Shown here: positions 8,962 through 17,176 of the stretch, in pieces
Layout: every line of letters begins with the position of its first letter
Numbering within the stretch: position 1 is the stretch's first letter
Assembly (NCBI RefSeq): GCF_041435115.1
Contig: NZ_CP108046.1
Location: 2,790,001-2,854,000 of the forward strand
Source of the DNA: Streptomyces sp. NBC_00289
Lineage (GTDB): Bacteria > Actinomycetota > Actinomycetes > Streptomycetales > Streptomycetaceae
Direction: 5' to 3'
DNA length: 64,000 nt
The notes under the pieces: generated by a model
Seen by the model: the letters and a program-made list of their open reading frames with translations, nothing else
What the model was told of the DNA's origin: nothing
The model's database searches: none
Program-made: the position numbers and the translations under genes

Positions 8962-10596
8962 ATGGCAGGCAGCACCCACACCGTGACCAACCAGCCTCCG
9001 CCACTGGTCGGATACGACGTCTTCACCGCCGACCGCGTCCTGACGGGGGCCGTGGAGCGGCACACCGCCCCCGGCCTGCTCGACGAGGTGCGGGACGAGC
9101 TGGCGGCCCTCGGCCGGGCCTGCGGATCGGCCCAGGTGCAGGAATGGGGGGCAGAGGCCAACGAGCATCCGCCCGAACTGCGCACGCACGACCGCTACGG
9201 TCACCGCGTCGACGAGGTCGCGTTCCATCCGGCCTGGCACCGGCTGCTCGGCAAGGGCGTCTCGGCCGGCCTGACCGCGGCCTGGACCCGGCCGGGCGGA
9301 CACGTGCGGCGCGCGGCCGCCTTCCTGCTGTGGACCCAGGTCGACGCCGGCAACTGCTGTCCGCTGTCCATGACCCACGCGGCGGTGCCCGCCCTGCGCA
9401 CCGACCCCGCGCTCGCCGCCGAGTGGGAACCCCGGCTGACGTCGATGGTCTACGACCAGGGTCTGCGGCCCGCCGACCGGAAGGCCGGCGCCCTGTTCGG
9501 GATGGGCATGACGGAGAAGCAGGGCGGCAGCGACGTCCGCGCGAACACCACGTCGGCACGGCCGCTGGCCGAGGCGGGGACGTACGAGCTGACCGGGCAC
9601 AAGTGGTTCTGCTCGGCGCCGATGTCCGACGGGTTCCTGGTGCTGGCGCAGGCCCCGGAGGGGCTCACCTGCTTCCTGGTGCCGCGGGTGCTGGCGGACG
9701 GCACCCGCAACGTGTTCCTCCTCCAGCGGCTCAAGGACAAGCTGGGCAACCGGTCGAACGCGTCGGGCGAGGTCGAGTTCGACAGGACCTGGGCGCGCCG
9801 GGTCGGTGAGGAGGGGCGCGGGGTGCGCACCATCATCGACATGGTGGCCGCGACCCGGCTCGACTGCGTGCTGGGCTCGGCGGGTCTGATGCGGCAGGCC
9901 GTGGCGCAGGCGGTGCATCACTGCTCGTACCGCGAGACGTTCGGCGCGAAGCTGGCCGACCAGCCGCTGATGCGCAACGTGCTGGCCGATCTCGCGCTGG
10001 AGTCGGAAGCGGCGACCACGCTCGCGCTGCGGCTCGCGGCGGCCCACGACGACGGCGGTGAACAGGAGCGGGCGCTGCTGCGGATCGCCGTGCCGGCCGC
10101 CAAGTACTGGGTGACCAAGCGGTGTCCGCCGGTGGCGGTCGAGGCCGCGGAGTGCCTGGGCGGCAACGGGTACGTGGAGGAGTCCGGGCTGCCCCGGCTG
10201 GTGCGCGAGTCGCCGCTCAACTCGATCTGGGAGGGCGCCGGCAACGTCCAGGCGCTGGACGTGCTGCGGGCGCTGCGCCGGGAACCGGGGGCACTCAACG
10301 CCTACCTCCAGGAGGTCGGCGCGGCGCGCGGCGCCGATCACCGGCTGGACGGGGCGATCAAGGGCCTGCTGACCGAACTCGCCGACCTGGACGGCATCGA
10401 GGGCCGGGCCCGGAGGCTGGCCGAAAGACTCGCCCTGGTCCTCCAGGGGGCGTTGCTCGTACGGTTCGCTCCGCCGGAGGTCGCCGACGCGTTCTGCGCC
10501 TCACGGCTGGGCGGCGACGCGGGTTCGGCCTTCGGGACGCTGCCGTCGACGCTGCCGCTGGCCGCCGTGGTCGAACGGGCCCGGCCGGTGTCCTGA
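8962..10596 (+). CDS. AidB-like acyl-CoA dehydrogenase family protein
   Basis: 544 residues, longer than the usual ~380-residue acyl-CoA dehydrogenase and matching the AidB branch in length. Visible features include FGMGMTEKQGGSDVRANTT (flavin-binding region), YELTGHKWFCSAPMSDGF, the RLKDKLGNRSNASGEVEF segment typical of AidB, and the C-terminal signature VEAAECLGGNGYVEESGLPR. AidB in E. coli is a flavoprotein of the adaptive alkylation response. Paralogues may instead oxidise acyl-CoA. Start ATG 8962 has TAGGTT seven bases before it and no ribosome site, so it is probably leaderless. A strong hairpin terminator follows. Confidence 0.9.
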   Translation: MAGSTHTVTNQPPPLVGYDVFTADRVLTGAVERHTAPGLLDEVRDELAALGRACGSAQVQEWGAEANEHPPELRTHDRYGHRVDEVAFHPAWHRLLGKGVSAGLTAAWTRPGGHVRRAAAFLLWTQVDAGNCCPLSMTHAAVPALRTDPALAAEWEPRLTSMVYDQGLRPADRKAGALFGMGMTEKQGGSDVRANTTSARPLAEAGTYELTGHKWFCSAPMSDGFLVLAQAPEGLTCFLVPRVLADGTRNVFLLQRLKDKLGNRSNASGEVEFDRTWARRVGEEGRGVRTIIDMVAATRLDCVLGSAGLMRQAVAQAVHHCSYRETFGAKLADQPLMRNVLADLALESEAATTLALRLAAAHDDGGEQERALLRIAVPAAKYWVTKRCPPVAVEAAECLGGNGYVEESGLPRLVRESPLNSIWEGAGNVQALDVLRALRREPGALNAYLQEVGAARGADHRLDGAIKGLLTELADLDGIEGRARRLAERLALVLQGALLVRFAPPEVADAFCASRLGGDAGSAFGTLPSTLPLAAVVERARPVS

Positions 10597-10612
10597 CCTG
10601 CGTGGACGCGGA

Positions 10613-10650
10613 GCGGGGGTGGTGCTGCGCCGACACGGCACCACCCCCGC
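10613..10650 (+). terminator. 13-bp perfect hairpin after the acyl-CoA dehydrogenase gene
   Basis: GCGGGGGTGGTGC (10613-10625) pairs with GCACCACCCCCGC (10638-10650) over a 12-base loop, starting 16 bases after the stop codon. It has no U-tract, as usual in this genus. Confidence 0.8.
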
Positions 10651-10730
10651 ACCCAGGCCTGATCGAGGCCTCGAACGCCGCTCGGGACGGCGTCGCTCAA
10701 GTTTCAAGCACGGGAGAGCCGACCACCAGG

Positions 10731-10748
10731 GTTGCAGGGGGTTGCAAC
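10731..10748. promoter_or_regulatory. GTTGCA-N6-TGCAAC inverted repeat upstream of GAF regulator
   Basis: A perfect 6-6-6 palindrome (GTTGCA, spacer GGGGGT, TGCAAC) lies 138 bases before the GAF-regulator start, in an otherwise non-coding 289-base gap. It may be an operator for that regulator. This is inference from symmetry and position only. Confidence 0.4.
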
Positions 10749-10885
10749 TTGTTGGCCCGAGTGTGCGGAGCGTGTCCTTCCGGCAGGGTCTCGCGGCACT
10801 ATGAGACGAGCGTTCAGGATGAACTTCCGGACAGCGGCGGCCGCTGCCGGAACCGGTTGTGCCGAGCTCTACCCCGGGAGGACCC

Positions 10886-12178
10886 GTGCCGCTCTCGCCG
10901 GCCGATGTGACGCAGCTCGCCGCCGTGGACGCGGCGGGCGCGGCGCGGGTCCTCAGCGAGGTCCGCTCCGCCCGGCTGTCCGGGCGGCCGGCGCCGCTGG
11001 CCCCGCGCCCGGTGATCGAGCAGTCGTGGGGCCGGATGCTGCGCAGCGGCGTCGACCCCGACCACGACTTCAGGGCCGGGCTGCTGTCCCGCGAGGAGGT
11101 GCAGCGACGCCGGGAGGCCACCGCCCTGCGGCACGTCCTGCCGGTGCTGCGGGAGGGACTGCTGTCGGTCGCGGACGTCGCCCACCACATCATGGTGGTG
11201 GCCGACGAGGACGCCCGGGTGCTGTGGCGCGAGGGCGACCGACCCGTGCTGCGCAAGGCCGACGGCATCGGCTTCGAACCGGGCGCCGACTGGCGGGAGG
11301 ACGTCGTCGGCACGAACGGGGTGGGCACTCCGGCGGTCGTACGCCGGCCCGTGCAGGTCTTCGCCGCCGAGCACTTCGTGCGCACGCACACCACCTGGAC
11401 CTGTGCCGGCGCCCCCATCACGGACCCGCGGGACGGCCGGCTGATCGGCGTGGTGGACGTCAGCGGGCCGCTGGAGACGATGCATCCGGCCACGCTCGCC
11501 TGGGTCGACTCGGTGGCCAAGCTCGCCGAGGCGCGGCTGCGGGAGCTCCATCTGACCTCGCTGGAGCGGCTGCGCGCGGTGGCCGCGCCGGTGCTGGCGC
11601 GGCTGACCGGCCGGGCCGCGGTGGTGGACCGGGACGGCTGGACGGCCGCGGTGAGCGGGATGATGCCGTACACGAACCGGATCGCGCTGCCCAAGTCGCT
11701 GACGGCGGGCCCCCGGCGGCTGCCGCCGTTCGGGCAGTGCACGGTGGAGCCGCTGGCGGACGGCTGGCTGGTCCGGGTCGCCGAGGGGCCGGAGCCCGGC
11801 GGCGGCGCCCGTATCGTGCTGGATCTGGCGCATCCGCACCGCAGGTCGGTGACGGTGTCCGGCGGTGCGGGCTCCTGGACGCACGAACTGAGCCCCCGGC
11901 ACGCGGAGTTGCTGTACCTGCTGGCGGTCGAACGCGGCGGTCGCAGCGCCGCGGCGCTGGCCGGGGAGCTGTTCGGCGACCCGGGACGCACGGTGACCGT
12001 GCGAGCCGAGATGTCCCGGGTACGGCGGTACCTCGGGGGCTTCCTGGAGCACCGGCCGTACCGATTCCGCGAGGACGCGGAGATCGAGGTGCTCCTCCCG
12101 GAGGACCCCCGGGACCTGTTGCCCCACTCGACCGCGCCGACGGTGGCGGGGGAACGGGCTTTTGACGACACACCGTGA
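10886..12178 (+). CDS. GAF-domain regulator with C-terminal winged-helix-like domain
   Basis: 430 residues. An N-terminal region like that of AcoR/GAF activators (PLAPRPVIEQSWGRMLRSGV) precedes a GAF domain (ADVAHHIMVVADEDARVLWR, GIGFEPGADWREDVVGTNGV, ITDPRDGRLIGVVDVSGPL). The family's usual sigma-54 AAA domain is absent, as expected in actinobacteria. The C-terminus (LSPRHAELLYLLAVERGGRS, then VRAEMSRVRRYLG) looks like a winged-helix DNA-binding domain. GTG 10886 has GGGAGGA upstream and is preferred over GTG 10859, which lacks one. Such proteins often control aldehyde or alcohol use, but no aldehyde dehydrogenase is adjacent here. Its own operator may be the palindrome at 10731. Confidence 0.82.
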   Translation: MPLSPADVTQLAAVDAAGAARVLSEVRSARLSGRPAPLAPRPVIEQSWGRMLRSGVDPDHDFRAGLLSREEVQRRREATALRHVLPVLREGLLSVADVAHHIMVVADEDARVLWREGDRPVLRKADGIGFEPGADWREDVVGTNGVGTPAVVRRPVQVFAAEHFVRTHTTWTCAGAPITDPRDGRLIGVVDVSGPLETMHPATLAWVDSVAKLAEARLRELHLTSLERLRAVAAPVLARLTGRAAVVDRDGWTAAVSGMMPYTNRIALPKSLTAGPRRLPPFGQCTVEPLADGWLVRVAEGPEPGGGARIVLDLAHPHRRSVTVSGGAGSWTHELSPRHAELLYLLAVERGGRSAAALAGELFGDPGRTVTVRAEMSRVRRYLGGFLEHRPYRFREDAEIEVLLPEDPRDLLPHSTAPTVAGERAFDDTP

Positions 12179-12344
12179 GTACGTTCGCACCCTGAGCACC
12201 CTCTCGGGGCATCTTCCGCATATTTGCAGGGTCTTCGTCCGCTGCGGCCCCTGACTGCCGTAGCATCCCGGTACGGGCCACCCCACCTGCTCCTCGATCA
12301 ACGTACGGATCAACAGGCGCAGTTGGCCCGCCTCGGGAGGACGT

Positions 12345-13649
12345 ATGACGCAACGTGGCCGACACCGCAGGCGCAGGCGGGGCAGAGCACTGCGCGGCTT
12401 CCTGGCCGGAACCGCGCTCGCCCTGACCGCCGCCGCCACCATGATCAGCGCCTCGCAGGCCACGGTCGGTGACAACCCGGGAGCCCTGAAGGCACTCAGC
12501 GCCGCCGACACCGGCCAACTGCGGCTGCGCGAGCACTCGGTCTCGCCGGCCACGCTGAACCGGCTCTCCTCGGCGATGGGACGCCCGGTCGGCGTGGGCG
12601 CGGTACTCGCGGACGCCGACCACAGCCTGCGCGAGGCGATCGACTGCTCGGCAGGGGAGCGGAAGTCGCTGCCCGTCGAGCCGGCCGCCACCCGCGCCTA
12701 CTGCTGGGACGCCGCCGACACTCGGAGCTGGCAGCCGGGCGCGGTGACCACCTCCGGGGACGCCGACGACGACGGTCTCTGGGGACAGAACCGGGTGATC
12801 CTCTCCGGCTGGAGCCGCCAGGACGGCACCGCGGCGGGGCAGGACCTGGCCAGGGTCGCCTTCGTCGACGCGAACGATCTGGACCACCCCACCTACACCT
12901 GGGCGCTGCTCGCCGTCCCGGTCGACGGCGGACGCGACTACCGCGCCCTCGCCTCACGTCTGTCGGGCATGGTCTGGTACGAGGACAAACTGCTGGTCAC
13001 CACCACCAGCCGGGGCCGGGAGGCCCTGTACGTGTACGACATGAACCGCATCCAGCGCACCACCGTCGACGCCGAGGCCGTGGGCCGGGTGCGCGACGGC
13101 TGGTCGGCACACGGCTACCGATACGTGCTGCCCGCCGTCGGGTCGTACCGGCTGACCGGCAACGCGACCGCCCCCCGTCTCGACGGCATCTCGCTCGACC
13201 GCAGCACGGTGCCGGACAGTCTGGCCGCGAACCAGTGGGTGCCGTCGGGCGGCGACCGGCAGGCCCGACTGTGGCGCTACCCCTTCAGCAAGGACGAGAA
13301 GACCTCCGGACTGCTCGCCGCGGACGGCGCGGGAGTCGTCCGCGCGAGCGAGGCGTACGCGACGAAGGCGGCCGAGATCGGTGGCGTGCTGTCGTACCGC
13401 TCCGACTGGTACGTGGGCGGCGCCACCGACGCACCGGGCGCCCACGGCACCCTGTGGCAGCAGAACACGAGCGGCTCGAAGGCCGCGCGGTGCGGGACGG
13501 ACGAGACGCACCGGCGCTGCTGGAGCCCGCGCACGGAGTCCCTCTCCTACTGGGAGGAGACCGGTGACCTGTGGGCGCAGTCGGGGCGCGTGCTGTTCGC
13601 GATGCCCCTGGCCTCGGTCGACAGATCTCTGGGACAGATGATTCCCTGA
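12345..13649 (+). CDS. Secreted protein of unknown function
   Basis: 434 residues. A very basic N-terminus (RGRHRRRRRGRALRG) precedes a hydrophobic stretch (FLAGTALALTAAATMISAS), consistent with export. The mature part has repeated Trp/Tyr-rich segments (VILSGWSRQDG, YDMNRIQRT, QWVPSG, LSYWEETGDLW) that could form a beta-propeller-like fold. Two Cys pairs (DCSAGE...AYCWD and ARCGT...RRCWS) may form disulphides. No catalytic motif is recognised. ATG 12345 has a strong GGGAGGA site. The GNAT gene starts only 5 bases after its stop, so the two are probably co-transcribed. Confidence 0.72.
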   Translation: MTQRGRHRRRRRGRALRGFLAGTALALTAAATMISASQATVGDNPGALKALSAADTGQLRLREHSVSPATLNRLSSAMGRPVGVGAVLADADHSLREAIDCSAGERKSLPVEPAATRAYCWDAADTRSWQPGAVTTSGDADDDGLWGQNRVILSGWSRQDGTAAGQDLARVAFVDANDLDHPTYTWALLAVPVDGGRDYRALASRLSGMVWYEDKLLVTTTSRGREALYVYDMNRIQRTTVDAEAVGRVRDGWSAHGYRYVLPAVGSYRLTGNATAPRLDGISLDRSTVPDSLAANQWVPSGGDRQARLWRYPFSKDEKTSGLLAADGAGVVRASEAYATKAAEIGGVLSYRSDWYVGGATDAPGAHGTLWQQNTSGSKAARCGTDETHRRCWSPRTESLSYWEETGDLWAQSGRVLFAMPLASVDRSLGQMIP

Positions 13650-13654
13650 CCGGC

Positions 13655-14227
13655 ATGACCGACATCCCCGTGACCACCTGGTCCCTGGAACAGACCGCAC
13701 CCACCGACCTCCGGCCGGCCGCAGCGCCCGACGGGGAGGTGCGGATCGTGCGCGCCGAGGTGCCCTCCCCGGAGTTCAGCCGCTTCCTGTACGCCTCCGT
13801 CGGCGGGGACATCCGCTGGATCGACCGGCTCGGCTGGACGTACGCGCGGTGGCGGGAGCACCTGGCCCGGCCCGGCGTGGAGACGTGGGTCGCCCACGAC
13901 CGTGGCACGCCGGCCGGGTACGTGGAGCTGGAGCCGCAGGACGACGGGGCGGTGGAGATCGTCTACTTCGGCCTGGTCCCCGCTTTCCGCGGGCGGCGGA
14001 TCGGCGGGCATCTGCTGTCGTACGGTGCCGCCCGCGCCTGGGACCTCGCGGACCGCTGGCCTGGGCTGGCGCCCACCAAGCGGGTCTGGCTGCACACCTG
14101 CAGCCTGGACGGCGAGCACGCCATGGACAACTACCTGCGGCGCGGCTTCGCACTCTTCGACACCAAGGTGGAGAAGGTGGCCGAGGTGCCGGCACCCGGT
14201 CCCTGGCCAGGCGCCTACCCCTCCTGA
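13655..14227 (+). CDS. GNAT-family N-acetyltransferase
   Basis: 190 residues with the GNAT core: VAHDRGTPAGYVELEPQDDG, then FGLVPAFRGRRIGGHLLSYG, where the Q/RxxGxG/A-like segment RGRRIGGHLL binds the acetyl-CoA pyrophosphate. The later motif is LHTCSLDGEHAMDNYLRRGF. The acceptor is not predictable. It sits five bases downstream of the secreted-protein gene and is probably translated from the same transcript. Start ATG 13655. Confidence 0.86.
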   Translation: MTDIPVTTWSLEQTAPTDLRPAAAPDGEVRIVRAEVPSPEFSRFLYASVGGDIRWIDRLGWTYARWREHLARPGVETWVAHDRGTPAGYVELEPQDDGAVEIVYFGLVPAFRGRRIGGHLLSYGAARAWDLADRWPGLAPTKRVWLHTCSLDGEHAMDNYLRRGFALFDTKVEKVAEVPAPGPWPGAYPS

Positions 14228-14317
14228 CCTGGGCGGAAACGAGCCGCCCCGGGCGCTGTGACCGACACCACCCCGATCTCACCATTCGGGACCAGGGTGT
14301 CCACATGTCGAACGAAG

Positions 14318-14332
14318 CTGGACTGTGTCCAG
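14318..14332. promoter_or_regulatory. CTGGAC-N3-GTCCAG palindrome upstream of the sulfur operon
   Basis: A perfect 6-base inverted repeat with a 3-base spacer lies 22 bases before the leader peptide and ~230 bases before the sulfite reductase start, in the expected promoter region. It could be an operator for a sulfur-status repressor or a small RNA hairpin. No direct evidence separates these. Confidence 0.4.
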
Positions 14333-14354
14333 ATCGCCGTGACACGCTTCCGTC

Positions 14355-14438
14355 ATGTCTGGAACTGGAATCGCCTTGGTGAGTCGACGGCACGTCGATC
14401 TCTGCCGCATGTCCAGCGCCATCTGTCCGGCGAGCTGA
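14355..14438 (+). CDS. Cysteine-containing leader peptide of the sulfur operon
   Basis: A 27-residue open frame (MSGTGIALVSRRHVDLCRMS, ending SAICPAS). SRRHVDL with nearby Cys codons is a recurring pattern in short peptides upstream of actinobacterial sulfur genes, annotated as putative leader peptides. Two Cys codons (TGC and TGT) would make ribosome progress depend on charged tRNA-Cys. The peptide ends 125 bases before the sulfite reductase start. This fits cysteine-responsive attenuation or translational control of the downstream operon. Start could also be GTG at 14379. Function is inferred from sequence pattern and position. Confidence 0.7.
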   Translation: MSGTGIALVSRRHVDLCRMSSAICPAS

Positions 14439-14563
14439 GCCGCAGCGCCGCCCGACACCTTCTGCTTTCGTCTCCTTTCCCGCGCAATGACGCGCACGTA
14501 CACGCATGCGCCCGTACCCGCAGGTAAGAGCCGCTTTCCGCCTGTCCCGAAGGACGTAGAACC

Positions 14564-16261
14564 ATGGCCGCCACCCCGCAGAACCCCGCTGCCGCGACTC
14601 CCCGCCGCAAGGTGAGCCGTCACCGCGGTGAGGGTCAGTGGGCCGCGGGGCACTTCACCCCCCTCAACGGCAACGAGCAGTTCAAGAAGGACGACGACGG
14701 TCTCAATGTGCGGACACGCATTGAGACGATCTACTCCAAGCGGGGCTTCGACTCGATCGACCCCAACGACCTGCGCGGCCGGATGCGCTGGTGGGGCCTC
14801 TACACCCAGCGCAAGCCCGGGATCGACGGCGGCAAGACCGCGATCCTGGAGCCGGAGGAGCTGGACGACAAGTACTTCATGCTGCGCGTCCGGATCGACG
14901 GCGGCCGGCTGACGACCCACCAGCTGCGCGTGATCGGCGAGATCTCCGAGGAGTTCGGCCGCGGCAGCGCGGACATCACCGACCGGCAGAACATCCAGCT
15001 GCACTGGATCCGCATCGAGGACGTCCCGGAGATCTGGCGACGCCTCGAGGACGTCGGCCTGTCGACCACCGAGGCCTGCGGCGACACCCCGCGCGTCATC
15101 CTCGGCTCACCGGTCGCCGGCATCGCCGAGGACGAGATCATCGACGGCACCCCGGCGGTCGACGAGATCCACAGCCGGTTCATCGGCACCAAGGAATTCT
15201 CCAACCTGCCGCGCAAGTTCAAGACGGCGATCTCCGGCTCCCCGCTCCTGGACGTCGCCCACGAGATCAACGACGTCGCGTTCGTCGGCGTCGAGCACCC
15301 CGAGCACGGCCCCGGCTTCGACCTGTGGGTCGGTGGCGGGCTGTCCACCAACCCGAAGATCGGCGTCCGGCTCGGCGCCTGGGTCCCGCTGGACGAGGTC
15401 CCGGACGTCTGGGCGGGCGTGATCGGCATCTTCCGCGACTACGGCTACCGGCGCCTGCGCACGCGGGCCCGCCTGAAGTTCCTGGTCGCCGACTGGGGCC
15501 CGGAGAAGTTCCGCCAGGTCCTTCAGGACGAGTACCTCAAGCGCACCCTCGTCGACGGCCCGGCGCCCGCCGCCCCCGTCGAGCGCTGGCGCGACCACGT
15601 CGGCGTGCACCGCCAGCAGGACGGCCGCTACTACGTCGGTTTCGCCCCGCGCGTCGGCCGCGTGGACGGCGCGACCCTGACGAAGATCGCGGAGCTCGCC
15701 GAGGCGCACGGCTCGGGCCGGATCCGGACCACCGTCGAGCAGAAGATGATCGTGCTCGACGTCGAGCAGGCGCAGGTCGACTCGCTGGTCGCCGCCCTGG
15801 AGTCGCTCGACCTGACCGCCAGGCCCTCCGCGTTCCGGCGCGGCACCATGGCCTGCACCGGCATCGAGTACTGCAAGCTGGCCATCGTCGAGACCAAGGC
15901 GCGCGGCGCCGCGCTGATCGACGAACTGGAGCGCCGGATCCCGGACTTCGACGAGCCGATCACCATCAACGTCAACGGCTGCCCGAACGCCTGCGCCCGT
16001 ATCCAGGTGGCGGACATCGGTCTCAAGGGTCAGCTGGTGCTGGACGCGAACGGCGAGCAGGTCGAGGGCTTCCAGGTGCACCTGGGCGGCGCGCTCGGCC
16101 TGGAGGCCGGCTTCGGCCGCAAGGTCCGCGGTCTGAAGGTGACCTCGGAGGAACTGCCGGACTACGTCGAGCGGGTCCTCAAGCGTTTCCAGGAGGAGCG
16201 CGAGGACGGCGAGCGCTTCGCCACCTGGGCGACGCGCGCCTCCGAGGAGGCCCTCTCATGA
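14564..16261 (+). CDS. sir: Ferredoxin-dependent sulfite reductase (nitrite/sulfite reductase family)
   Basis: 565 residues. It reduces sulfite to sulfide with six electrons from ferredoxin, using siroheme and [4Fe-4S]. The cluster ligands are visible as Cys431 and Cys437 (TMACTGIEYCKLA) and Cys473 and Cys477 (NGCPNACAR). Tyr80 (WWGLYTQR) and Cys172 (TTEACGDTPR) are spaced 92 residues apart, exactly as the cross-linked Tyr69-Cys161 pair of M. tuberculosis NirA, a hallmark of this sulfite-reducing branch. Each half has a ferrite-reductase-like repeat. First enzyme gene of a long operon, preceded by a cysteine leader peptide. Its stop overlaps the next start (ATGA). Siroheme supply is encoded at the operon's end. 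Confidence 0.95.
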   Translation: MAATPQNPAAATPRRKVSRHRGEGQWAAGHFTPLNGNEQFKKDDDGLNVRTRIETIYSKRGFDSIDPNDLRGRMRWWGLYTQRKPGIDGGKTAILEPEELDDKYFMLRVRIDGGRLTTHQLRVIGEISEEFGRGSADITDRQNIQLHWIRIEDVPEIWRRLEDVGLSTTEACGDTPRVILGSPVAGIAEDEIIDGTPAVDEIHSRFIGTKEFSNLPRKFKTAISGSPLLDVAHEINDVAFVGVEHPEHGPGFDLWVGGGLSTNPKIGVRLGAWVPLDEVPDVWAGVIGIFRDYGYRRLRTRARLKFLVADWGPEKFRQVLQDEYLKRTLVDGPAPAAPVERWRDHVGVHRQQDGRYYVGFAPRVGRVDGATLTKIAELAEAHGSGRIRTTVEQKMIVLDVEQAQVDSLVAALESLDLTARPSAFRRGTMACTGIEYCKLAIVETKARGAALIDELERRIPDFDEPITINVNGCPNACARIQVADIGLKGQLVLDANGEQVEGFQVHLGGALGLEAGFGRKVRGLKVTSEELPDYVERVLKRFQEEREDGERFATWATRASEEALS

Positions 16262-16437
16262 GCGAGCGGGCCGCCCCCTTCTACTGCCCCTACTGCGGCG
16301 ACGAGGACCTGCGTCCGAGCGAGCAGGGCCACGGCTCCTGGGAATGCGCGGCATGCAATCGCGCATTCCAGCTGAAGTTCCTCGGGCTGCTTTCCCGGGG
16401 TCTTCAGCAGGCCGACAGCGGAGGGGAAAAGATATGA
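16258..16437 (+). CDS. Small zinc-ribbon protein of the sulfur operon
   Basis: 59 residues, translationally coupled at both ends: its ATG overlaps the sulfite reductase stop and its TGA overlaps the cysH start. It has two CxxC pairs (FYCPYCGDEDL and WECAACNRAF) forming a rubredoxin-like zinc or iron ribbon. Size and fixed position between sulfite reductase and cysH suggest an accessory electron carrier or assembly factor. This is inference; no function is known to me. The gene is easy to miss because of its length. Confidence 0.85.
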   Translation: MSERAAPFYCPYCGDEDLRPSEQGHGSWECAACNRAFQLKFLGLLSRGLQQADSGGEKI

Positions 16438-17144
16438 CGACGGCTCAGGAACAGCGTACGACCGAGGAGTTGAAGCAGCTCGCCGAGCAGGCGGGCCGCG
16501 ATCTGGAGGACGCCTCCGCGCTGGAGATCCTCCAGTGGGCGGTCGACACCTTCGGCAGGCGCTTCTGCGTCACCTCCTCGATGGAGGACGCGGTGGTCGC
16601 GCACCTGGCGGCCCGCGTCCAGAAGGGCGTGGACGTGGTGTTCCTCGACACCGGCTACCACTTCCCCGAGACCATCGGCACCCGGGACGCGGTCGAGGCC
16701 GTGATGGACGTCAACGTCATCACGCTCACCCCGCGCCAGACGGTGGCCGAGCAAGACGCGGAGTTCGGCCCCCGGCTGCACGACCGCGACCCCGACCTGT
16801 GCTGCAAGATGCGCAAGGTCCAGCCGCTGGAAGAGGGACTCAAGGGGTACGCGGCCTGGGCGACCGGGCTGCGCCGCGACGAGTCCCCGACCCGGGCCGG
16901 CACCCCGGTCGTCGGCTGGGACGACAAGCGCCAGAAGGTCAAGATCTCCCCCATCGCCCGCTGGACCCAGGACGACGTGGACGCCTACGTGGCCGAACAC
17001 GGCGTCCTCACCAACCCGCTGCTGATGGACGGGTACGCCTCCGTCGGCTGCGCCCCCTGCACCCGCCGCGTCCTCGCGGGCGAGGACGCGCGCGCCGGCC
17101 GCTGGGCCGGGAGCGGCAAGACCGAGTGCGGGCTGCACGGATGA
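16434..17144 (+). CDS. cysH: Adenylyl-sulfate (APS) reductase, [4Fe-4S] type
   Basis: 236 residues. It reduces activated sulfate to sulfite with thioredoxin. The PAPS/APS reductase fold is seen in FCVTSSMEDAVVAHLA and VVFLDTGYHFPET. Two cysteine pairs, Cys123-Cys124 (DLCCKMRK) and Cys206/Cys209 (VGCAPCTRR), are the cluster ligands that mark APS-specific enzymes rather than the cluster-free PAPS reductases. The catalytic Cys232 is in the C-terminal ECGLHG. ATGA overlap with the zinc-ribbon gene; AGGGG-type ribosome site upstream. It acts between CysDN (which makes APS) and the sulfite reductase. Confidence 0.95.
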   Translation: MTTAQEQRTTEELKQLAEQAGRDLEDASALEILQWAVDTFGRRFCVTSSMEDAVVAHLAARVQKGVDVVFLDTGYHFPETIGTRDAVEAVMDVNVITLTPRQTVAEQDAEFGPRLHDRDPDLCCKMRKVQPLEEGLKGYAAWATGLRRDESPTRAGTPVVGWDDKRQKVKISPIARWTQDDVDAYVAEHGVLTNPLLMDGYASVGCAPCTRRVLAGEDARAGRWAGSGKTECGLHG

Positions 17145-17176
17145 CGACCACCATCGACACCACCCAGGAGAAACAC

